Origin: Myxococcales bacterium
Lineage (GTDB): Bacteria; Myxococcota_A; Polyangia; Haliangiales; Haliangiaceae
DNA: 64,000 bases
NCBI GenBank assembly: GCA_016707895.1
Contig: JADJGV010000002.1
Coordinates: forward strand, 726,441-790,440
Direction of reading: 5' to 3'
Shown here: one piece after another, positions 58,296 to 64,000 of the stretch
Position numbering within the stretch: the first letter of the stretch is position 1
How the letters are laid out: every line of letters begins with the position of its first letter
Translations under genes and position numbers: made by a program
Notes under the pieces: model-generated
Told to the model about the DNA's origin: nothing
What the model saw: the letters and a program-made list of their open reading frames with translations, nothing else
Databases searched by the model: none

Positions 58296-59066
58296 TCATC
58301 GCGGGCGCAGGGCCGGCGCCATGCGCGCGGGATCATCGGTCATGATGCCGTCGGCGCCGAGGCCGATCAGGCGGCGCGCCTCGGCGGGATCGTCGACGGT
58401 CCAGAAGTCGACCCGCAGGCCGAGGTCGTGGCAGCGCTCGATGAACGCCGCGCGATCGAAGCGGATCGGGCCGGCCTTGAGCGGCACCTGGGCGGCGGTG
58501 CCGACGAACGGCAGCGCGCGGATCGCGCGACGGGGCAGCGCCAGGAGCGCCGCGACCTCGGTCTGGGCCAGCGCGGTCTCGCCGCCGTAGCCGCGCCGGC
58601 GCACCGCGAGCAGCGTGCGCGCGCGGAAGCTGGCCAGCGTCACCCGGTGCTCGGCCTTGAGCCGCCGCAGCAGCGCGAGCAGCGGCTTGACCATCGGCGG
58701 CTGCCACTGCTTGACGTCGACGTTGAGGCGGACCGTCGCGAAGGTGGTGAGGACCTCCTCGAGCGTCGGCGCGCGGAAGCCCTGGCCGACGAACGGTCGC
58801 CGGCCGTCCGCGGCGACGAAGCCGTGGCCGAGGTCGATCGCCTGGGCGTCGCGCAGGTCGAGGTCGCGCCACGCCGCCGGCCGACCGCCCATGCGCGCCG
58901 CGTCGGGATCGTGGGACACCAGCGGGTGGCCGTCGCGGGTCAGGTGCACGTCCATCTCGAGCGCGTCGACGCCGAGCTCGACCGCGCGCTGGAACGCCGG
59001 CAGCGTGTTCTCGGGCAGCTCGGCGGGACACCCGCGGTGGGCGTACAGGCGGAAGTCGTGGTGCAC
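58296..59066 (-). CDS. glycerophosphodiester phosphodiesterase
   Basis: The 256-residue protein starts at GTG 59066 (HHDFRLYAHRGCPAELPENTLPAFQRAVELGVDALEMDVHLTRDGHPLVSHDPD) with HRG-x-ENT and E-M-D-V-x3-D-G-x-x-V-x-H-D, which supply the general-base His and metal-binding Glu/Asp of the GDPD TIM barrel. It later has VDFWTVDDPAEARRLIGLGADGIMTDDP. It hydrolyses glycerophosphodiesters to glycerol 3-phosphate and alcohol. No signal peptide is seen, so it is probably cytoplasmic. It is divergent from the glutamine amidotransferase. Confidence 0.95.
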   Translation of the reverse strand: MHHDFRLYAHRGCPAELPENTLPAFQRAVELGVDALEMDVHLTRDGHPLVSHDPDAARMGGRPAAWRDLDLRDAQAIDLGHGFVAADGRRPFVGQGFRAPTLEEVLTTFATVRLNVDVKQWQPPMVKPLLALLRRLKAEHRVTLASFRARTLLAVRRRGYGGETALAQTEVAALLALPRRAIRALPFVGTAAQVPLKAGPIRFDRAAFIERCHDLGLRVDFWTVDDPAEARRLIGLGADGIMTDDPARMAPALRPR

Positions 59067-59116
59067 GTGGCGCCATCGTCGCACAGCCGCGGCGAGTGCG
59101 CGTACAATGCCTCGCC

Positions 59117-59896
59117 ATGTGCGAGCTGCTCGGGATGGAGTGCAATGTCCCGACCGACATCGTGTTCTCGTTCGCCGGTCTCGCGGCGCGCGGCGGGCGC
59201 ACCAACCACCACGCCGACGGCTGGGGCCTGGCGCTGTACGAGGGCAAGGCGGCGCGCATCTTCCGCGAGCCGGCGGCGGCCGCCGACTCACCGCTGGCGC
59301 GGTTCGTCCGCGAACACCCGTTGAAGACGCTCTTGGCGGTGGCCCACGTACGCAAGCGCACCCGCGGCCCGGTGTGCCTGGTCAACACCCACCCGTTCGC
59401 GCGCGAGCTGTGGGGCCGGCAGTTCGTGTTCGCCCACAACGGCACGGTCAAGAACGTGCGGCGGCTCAAGCTCGGGCGGTTCCAGCCGATCGGCACCACC
59501 GACAGCGAGTACGCGTTCTGCGCGCTGCTCGGCGCGATCGCCGGCGACTTCAAGGCGTACCCGCGGGCGCCGTCGGAGCTGGCCGCCGCGGTGGCCGAGC
59601 ACGGCGCGCGGATCGGCGTCGGCGGGACGTTCAACTTCTTGCTCGGCGACGGCAGCCAGCTGATCGCGCGCTGCTCGACCCGGCTGCACCACATCGTCCG
59701 GCAGGCGCCGTTCGCGCGGGCCACGCTGGCCGACGAGGATCTCACGGTCGACTTCGCCGCGGTGACCACGCCGCGCGATCGCGTGGCGGTGGTGGCGACG
59801 CTGCCGCTGACCAACGACGAGCGCTGGATCGCGGCCACGCCGGGGACGACCTGGGTGTTCCGCAAGGGCCGCCTGGCCGGTACGTTCGCCGATTGA
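59117..59896 (+). CDS. class II glutamine amidotransferase (YafJ-like)
   Basis: The 259-residue protein starts MCELLGMECNVPTDIVFSF, with the nucleophile Cys2 exposed after Met removal, and continues GGRTNHHADGWGLALYEGKAARIFREP, AHVRKRTRGPVCLVNTHPF and FVFAHNGTVKN. Those provide the Arg, Asn and Gly-Asp-type residues of the Ntn amidotransferase fold. TDSEYAFCALL and RLHHIVRQAPF are also typical of YafJ-type stand-alone glutaminases. The acceptor is unknown. It is followed 14 bp later by an AgmX-type gene. Confidence 0.92.
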   Translation: MCELLGMECNVPTDIVFSFAGLAARGGRTNHHADGWGLALYEGKAARIFREPAAAADSPLARFVREHPLKTLLAVAHVRKRTRGPVCLVNTHPFARELWGRQFVFAHNGTVKNVRRLKLGRFQPIGTTDSEYAFCALLGAIAGDFKAYPRAPSELAAAVAEHGARIGVGGTFNFLLGDGSQLIARCSTRLHHIVRQAPFARATLADEDLTVDFAAVTTPRDRVAVVATLPLTNDERWIAATPGTTWVFRKGRLAGTFAD

Positions 59897-59910
59897 AGGA
59901 ACCCACCGCC

Positions 59911-60855
59911 ATGCACGTCGTCAGATCATCCATGCGCACCGCGGCACTGCTGGCTTTGATGATGGCGCCGTCGCTGGCGGCGGCCGACGTCACGATCGTC
60001 AAGGGCGGGCCGCCGGGCGCCGGCAAGGGCCTGGCCGCGGGCGCGCTCGCCGAGGCCGGCAAGGCGATGGCGGTGTGCTGGCGCGCGCCGGTGAAGGGCG
60101 CGGTGCGGGTGGCGGTGCAGGTCGACGCCGACGGCGCGGTCACCGCCAGCGCGATCAGCAAGGGCGCCGCGGCGCAGTGCGCGGCCGGCATCCTGGCGGT
60201 GTGGACCGTGCCGGGCGGCGCGTGGAAGGGTGAGGTCGAGATCGGCGCGGCGGCGGCGACGCCCGATCTGGCGGCGACGATCCAGCAGCAGCTCCTGGCG
60301 GCCAGCGCGCCGATCAAGGCGTGCCAGGCGCGGGCGCCGGGCAAGGCCGGGTCGGCGGCGATCAAGATGAAGATCGCCAGCGACGGCACGATCGGCGACG
60401 TCGCGGTGACCTCGAAGCTGGGCGACGAGCTCGACAAGTGCGTGAGCCGCGCGGTGGCGGCGATCAAGCTGGCGCCGACCGGCGCGAGCGGCGCGGTGAA
60501 CTACCAGCTGGCGATCGCGTTCTCGGGCAAGGACACCGGCGCGCCGCCGCCGAGCGGGGGCGACGATCGCCCGCCGCCGCCCGACGGCAGCGTCAGCGGC
60601 GCGCTGTCGGCGTCGCAGGTGCAAGCGGCGGTGGGGCCGCTGCGCGATCGGATCGCCAAGTGCGCCGGCAAGGTCGCGGGGCAGCGCGCCCTGGTGCGGT
60701 TCACCGTCCGCGCCGACGGCACGGTGAAGAACATCGTGCTGAAGGAGCCGAGCGGCGCGTCCAAGCTCGACGGCTGCATCAAGGACACGCTGGGCGCTGC
60801 GGCGTTCGCCAAGGCCGGCGACGAGACCAAGGTGTCGCTGCCGCTGGCCTGGTGA
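59911..60855 (+). CDS. secreted protein with AgmX/PglI-like repeats
   Basis: The 314-residue protein (ATG 59911) has a Sec signal (LLALMMAPSLAAADV) and three weakly repeated modules with the pattern 'K.AvC.....kGa..Va..V..dG.V..a.is': AEAGKAMAVCWRAPVKGAVRVAVQVDADGAVTAS, then APIKACQARAPGKAGSAAIKMKIASDGTIGDV and DRIAKCAGKVAGQRALVRFTVRADGTVKNI. Each has one Cys pair partner later. This AgmX/PglI-type C-terminal domain is common in myxobacteria. It is probably periplasmic. Confidence 0.82.
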   Translation: MHVVRSSMRTAALLALMMAPSLAAADVTIVKGGPPGAGKGLAAGALAEAGKAMAVCWRAPVKGAVRVAVQVDADGAVTASAISKGAAAQCAAGILAVWTVPGGAWKGEVEIGAAAATPDLAATIQQQLLAASAPIKACQARAPGKAGSAAIKMKIASDGTIGDVAVTSKLGDELDKCVSRAVAAIKLAPTGASGAVNYQLAIAFSGKDTGAPPPSGGDDRPPPPDGSVSGALSASQVQAAVGPLRDRIAKCAGKVAGQRALVRFTVRADGTVKNIVLKEPSGASKLDGCIKDTLGAAAFAKAGDETKVSLPLAW

Positions 60856-60961
60856 GTGTGGCGAATCCGCACGGTGCGTGACCAGGGCGCGCGGTGGCCT
60901 TCGTGATCTCGCGGGCTTCACCGCTGGCATCGCTGGTATGGCCGATGCACGATCGAGGGGC

Positions 60962-61360
60962 ATGAAGCCAACCTCGTCTATCGCGCGTCTCGCCATCGCC
61001 CTGGCCCTCACCGCGTCGACCGGCGCGTGCATGGTCCGCGGCCGCGCCTGGGTGTCCACGCCCGGGGTGGTCATCGTCGAGGAGGATCCGCCGCCGCCGC
61101 GCCGCGAGGTGATCGTGGTGAAGTCCGGCTACGTGTGGGTCGGCGGCCACTGGGAGCGCCACGGCAACCGCTGGGACTGGCGCCCGGGCTACTACGAGCG
61201 CGCCCGCGCCGACTCCGACTGGGTGCCGGGCCGCTGGGAGCGCCGCGGCCGCGGCCATGTCTGGGTGGGCGGGACGTGGCGGGTGCGCGGCGGCGGGCAT
61301 GGTCGCGGGCGCGATCGCGATCGTGGCGACGCGCACGACCAGGACCACCGGCACCGGTAG
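60962..61360 (+). CDS. YXWGXW-repeat lipoprotein
   Basis: The 132-residue protein starts MKPTSSIARLAIALALTASTGAC, a lipobox signal. It has repeats of the WxxGxW type: YVWVGGHWERHGNRWDWRPGYYERAR, DWVPGRWERRG and HVWVGGTWRVRGG, and a basic Arg/Gly/Asp tail ending DHRHR. Such proteins are found in many proteobacteria and myxobacteria as outer-membrane lipoproteins that bind or scaffold cell-wall material; function is not proven. The start gives the signal. Confidence 0.88.
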   Translation: MKPTSSIARLAIALALTASTGACMVRGRAWVSTPGVVIVEEDPPPPRREVIVVKSGYVWVGGHWERHGNRWDWRPGYYERARADSDWVPGRWERRGRGHVWVGGTWRVRGGGHGRGRDRDRGDAHDQDHRHR

Positions 61361-61532
61361 CAGGCCTCAGCGATCGCGACACGGCGCCGCAGTGTAGGCG
61401 CGATGCGCGCCGCGGTGGCGCGGTGATGGTGGCGTGGTTGCGGATCGCAACGTCGATGGCGCTGCGCGTCGGTGCAATCTCGCGCGGTTGGTCGGCGTGA
61501 GGCTGGCACGTTGCTTGTAGCGACGCGCCTCC

Positions 61533-62912
61533 ATGAGGCTCGCCGGCGTGCTGTCGATCTCGATCGTGCTGGGCGTCGGCGTCGCGCGGGGCGCGCCGCT
61601 GACGCAGCCCAGCGGCGCGCAGATCCCGTCGCAGATGGGGTGCGCAGGGGGGCTGCCGACCGGGCTCGCGGCCGAGCTGGCGTGCGAGTGCACGGGCGGC
61701 GCCGGCTGCAACATCGGGCCGGCGTGCCCGCCGCCGGGGCCGTGCGTGGTGCCGACCGGCACGTGCGAGACCACGCTGTACCACGCGGTCAACGACAACA
61801 CCTGCATCCCGAGCAACCACACCGGGCTCGACCCGTGGCAGGACGGCGCGCTGACGCCCGAGACGTTTACGCCGACCTGCGGCCTGACGTTCAAGGTGGT
61901 GAGCCGCGGCACCGCGCGGTTCAAGAACGTGTTCGGCTGGTACAACGTGACCGGCAGCCGGCCGGCGCCCGATCAGCTGTACCCGATGATCGCGTGCGAC
62001 GCCGCCGAGGGCACCGAGGTGGTGCTCGACGTGCAACACGATCCGCGGTGGGCCGGCGGCGAGATCGGGTTCTTCCTGGCGACGCCCGAGCAGCACGGCG
62101 CCAGCGGGCAGTGCGCGGGCGGCGACTGCTGCGCGCGGGTCGATCGGCTGGCCACCGAGGGCTACGCCTACTACTCGCAGCGCGCGCTCAACCCCGATCA
62201 GAGCGGCGCGCAGTCGCTGATCCACCTGATCGTCTACGACTCGCAGATCACCGCGCGCAAGTTCTACTTCGCGTGGGAGGACACGTTCAACGCGGCCAAC
62301 AACGACTTCACCGACCTGGTCACCGCGGTGACCGGCGTCGAGTGCAGCGGCGGCGGCACGGCGTGCGACACCGGCGAGCCGGGCATGTGCCAGTACGGCG
62401 TCACCCAGTGCGTGGGCAGCGCGATCACCTGCGTGCGCTCGTTCGACCCGGCGGCGGAGCGCTGCGACGGCGCCGACAACGACTGCAACGGGGTGACCGA
62501 CGACGTGCCCGGCTGCGAGAACCTGCAGGGCGACTGCGCGACGGTGACCTGCGACGCCGGGTACATCTGCCACCAGGGGGCCTGCGTGGACGCGTGCCAG
62601 GGGGTGACCTGCGGCGCCGGGCTGGCGTGCTTGTCGGGCGTGTGCCTGCCGGGCTGCAACACCTGCAACGGCGTCGTGTGCGGCGGCGGGCGGACTTGCG
62701 ACATGATCACCGGCGCGTGCGTGGGCGGCGTGGGCCCGGGGCCCGATGGCGGCGTCGACGCAGGGGTGGGCGGTCCCGACGCGAACGACGACGTCGACTT
62801 TCCGGTCGAGAGCGGCGGGTGCTGCCAGACCGGCGGCGCCGGCGGCGGGGCCGGGGCGCTGGGGCTGGGCGCGGTGGCGGCGGCGTTGCTGGTGCGGCGG
62901 CGGCGGCGCTGA
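61533..62912 (+). CDS. Cys-rich surface protein with DUF4114-like domain and MYXO-CTERM-like anchor
   Basis: The 459-residue protein starts with a Sec signal (MRLAGVLSISIVLGVGVARG). Its mid domain includes VVLDVQHDPRWAGGEIGFFLATPE, LIHLIVYDSQITARKFYFAWEDTFNAANNDFTDLVTAV, like the DUF4114 end (W/Y-E-D-x-x-x-x-x-D-x-D-F). A Cys-rich region of EGF/VWC-like modules follows (CDGADNDCNGVTDDVPGC, CDAGYICHQGACVDAC), then a Gly/Asp linker and GGCCQTGGAGGG, a hydrophobic helix and RRRRR. That end is a MYXO-CTERM-type sorting signal, which is cut and lipid-modified at a Cys for surface display. Confidence 0.85.
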   Translation: MRLAGVLSISIVLGVGVARGAPLTQPSGAQIPSQMGCAGGLPTGLAAELACECTGGAGCNIGPACPPPGPCVVPTGTCETTLYHAVNDNTCIPSNHTGLDPWQDGALTPETFTPTCGLTFKVVSRGTARFKNVFGWYNVTGSRPAPDQLYPMIACDAAEGTEVVLDVQHDPRWAGGEIGFFLATPEQHGASGQCAGGDCCARVDRLATEGYAYYSQRALNPDQSGAQSLIHLIVYDSQITARKFYFAWEDTFNAANNDFTDLVTAVTGVECSGGGTACDTGEPGMCQYGVTQCVGSAITCVRSFDPAAERCDGADNDCNGVTDDVPGCENLQGDCATVTCDAGYICHQGACVDACQGVTCGAGLACLSGVCLPGCNTCNGVVCGGGRTCDMITGACVGGVGPGPDGGVDAGVGGPDANDDVDFPVESGGCCQTGGAGGGAGALGLGAVAAALLVRRRRR

Positions 62913-62930
62913 GCTGCGGGGGCCGGTGGC

Positions 62931-63015
62931 GCTGTCCGGGGCCGGACAGCGGCGCGTGTCCGGGAGTGTCCGGTGACGTCCGGGATTCGGACGAAGTGGC
63001 CGGAAGCCGGACAGC
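62931..63015. repeat. REP-like palindrome cluster
   Basis: The 20-bp sequence 62931-62950 is a perfect inverted repeat (GCTGTCCGG, a 2-bp spacer, CCGGACAGC). The next 65 bp carry several further TCCGG/CCGGA elements (GTGTCCGGGAGTGTCCGG, GTCCGGGATTCGGAC), and the far end (CCGGAAGCCGGACAGCGC) mirrors the start of the block (GCGCTGTCCGG). Such GC-rich inverted arrays beside a RAYT gene fit REP/BIME-type elements. This is the only copy in the window. Confidence 0.7.
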
Positions 63016-63021
63016 GCGCTG

Positions 63022-63978
63022 GTGAGAGATCGCGGGGTTGCGGTTGGCGCGAGGGTTGCTGTGGCGGGGCGCGTGTCCTTGCCTCGCGATGTGCTGCCCG
63101 GACAGTTCGTGCTGTTGAATCGGCGGTGCGCGCAGCGTGAGTTCTTGCTGCGGCCGGACGATGAGGCCAACGAGACGTTCCTGTATTGCCTGGCGGTGGC
63201 GGCGGAGAAGTACGGGATCGACGTGATCATCGCGGTGGCGATGTCGGACCACCACCACACCGGGCTGTACGACCGGCTCGGGCGGCGCGTCGAGTTCTAC
63301 GCGTACTTCCATATGCTGCTGGCGCGGTCGATGAACGCGCTGCGGCTGCGGAGCGAGGCGTTCTGGTCGAGCGACCCGCCGTGCGTGGTCGAGCTGGTCG
63401 ATCGGGCGGCGGTGGTGGAGAAGGTGGTCTACGCGGCGACCAACCCGGTGAACGCGGGGCTGGTCGAGCGGGCGAGCGACTGGCCGGGCGTGAACACGCT
63501 GGCGGACCTGCTCGGCGAGCGCACGATCACCGTGCGACGGCCGCGGCACTTCTTCCGCGAGGACGGCGAGCTGCCCGAGGTGGTGACGCTGAAGATGGTG
63601 GTGCCGCCGGAGCTCGGCGACGCCGACGCGTTCCGGCGCGAGGTCGCCGAGCGGGTCGCGACGGTGGAGGAGGCCGCGGCGCAGGCGCGGGCCGGCAGCG
63701 GGCGGGAGGTGCTCGGGGTCGCGGGTGTGCTGGCGCAGTCGTGTCAGCAGCGGGCGACGACGCCGGAGGTGCGCGGCAGGCTGCGGCCGCGGTTCGCGAC
63801 GCGCGATCCGGTGGCGGCGCGGGCGGTGATCGCGCGCTTTCGCGCGTTCCTCGACGGCTACCGGGCCGCGCGGCGGGACTGGCTCGAGGGCCTCGCTGCG
63901 GTCTTTCCGGCCGGGACGTACTGGCTGCGCCGCTTCGCCAACGTGACCGTCGCCGCGCTGGCCGCTGCGACGTCTTGA
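63022..63978 (+). mobile_element. REP-associated tyrosine transposase (RAYT, Y1 HUH)
   Basis: The 318-residue protein (GTG 63022) resembles IS200-like Y1 transposases adapted to REP sequences. It contains VLLNRRCAQREFLLRPDDEANETFLYCLAVAAEKY, VIIAVAMSDHHHTGLYDRLG, where HHH is the HUH metal motif, and VVYAATNPVNAGLVERASDWPG with a later catalytic Tyr region. Its C-terminal tail (VIARFRAFLDGYRAARRDWL) is a DNA-binding-type extension typical of RAYT. It follows the REP-like palindromes directly, with only 7 bp, so the two are probably a domesticated pair, not a free insertion sequence. Confidence 0.82.
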
Positions 63979-64000
63979 ACCGGCAGCTGCCGGGCCGCAG

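Noticed and set aside
63022..63978. Active IS200-type insertion sequence
   Set aside because: There is no terminal left/right end structure or target repeat visible, and the REP-like palindromes and tail fit a RAYT instead.

Overview
The window is very GC-rich coding DNA with strongly GC-biased third codon positions, very short gaps and many ATGA, TGATG and GTGA overlaps. About twenty of its roughly seventy genes encode predicted lipoproteins, many with an Asp/Ala-rich spacer after the lipobox cysteine. One protein ends in a MYXO-CTERM-like anchor, two carry AgmX/PglI-type C-terminal repeats, and there is an MbnP/MbnH pair. Together these point to a myxobacterium-like member of the Myxococcota (Haliangium/Kofleria-like is my guess), probably a draft or metagenome assembly. 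I saw no rRNA, tRNA or CRISPR array.

Layout. 1-11.6 kb: 5' part of an HrpA-type RNA helicase, then secreted or lipid-anchored proteins (a GH99-like and a GH18-like glycosidase among them), a macrodomain protein with a zinc-ribbon membrane partner, and two overlapping glycosyltransferase genes. 11.7-15 kb: a DUF938 methyltransferase, a YCII protein coupled to an ECF42-type sigma factor, and an M55 D-aminopeptidase. 15-18.9 kb: a TetR regulator divergent from a tightly overlapping patatin / Baeyer-Villiger-type monooxygenase / short-chain dehydrogenase operon. 19-21.8 kb: an AgmX-type lipoprotein, a cupin and another lipoprotein. 21.8-26.7 kb: leuS and adk, with a striking degenerate LeuRS paralogue directly downstream of leuS. 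26.8-38.1 kb: small membrane proteins, two paralogous lipoproteins, a receiver/ATPase-like protein, an Uma2 nuclease, a DUF4157 protein with a phospholipase C-like domain (candidate contractile-injection-system effector), NorE/NorF-like oxidase subunits, propeller lipoproteins and an HNH nuclease.

39.2-45.9 kb is different: an uncharacterised gene, a small membrane protein, an ECF sigma factor, a glyoxalase-fold protein, an MBOAT-like acyltransferase, a copper-monooxygenase-like lipoprotein and a PAS histidine kinase are all broken by single-base frameshifts, although the protein sequence continues well in the next frame. This looks more like poor sequence quality than decay. One gene inside the zone, the PduO-type cobalamin adenosyltransferase, is intact.

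46.4-64 kb: a delta-60-repeat lipoprotein, bioB, a SlyD-like prolyl isomerase, and a compact copper/haem cluster (Cys/His-rich secreted protein, MbnP, MbnH, outer-membrane-like protein, small lipoprotein, monohaem cytochrome c). PEP carboxylase, a glycerophosphodiesterase, a class II glutamine amidotransferase, AgmX-like and YXWGXW proteins and a MYXO-CTERM-type surface protein follow. The window ends with a REP-associated tyrosine transposase beside a cluster of palindromes.

The items I would look at first are the eroded LeuRS paralogue, whose 3' third is almost identical to leuS; the extended MbnP/MbnH cluster; and the DUF4157/phospholipase C-like protein.
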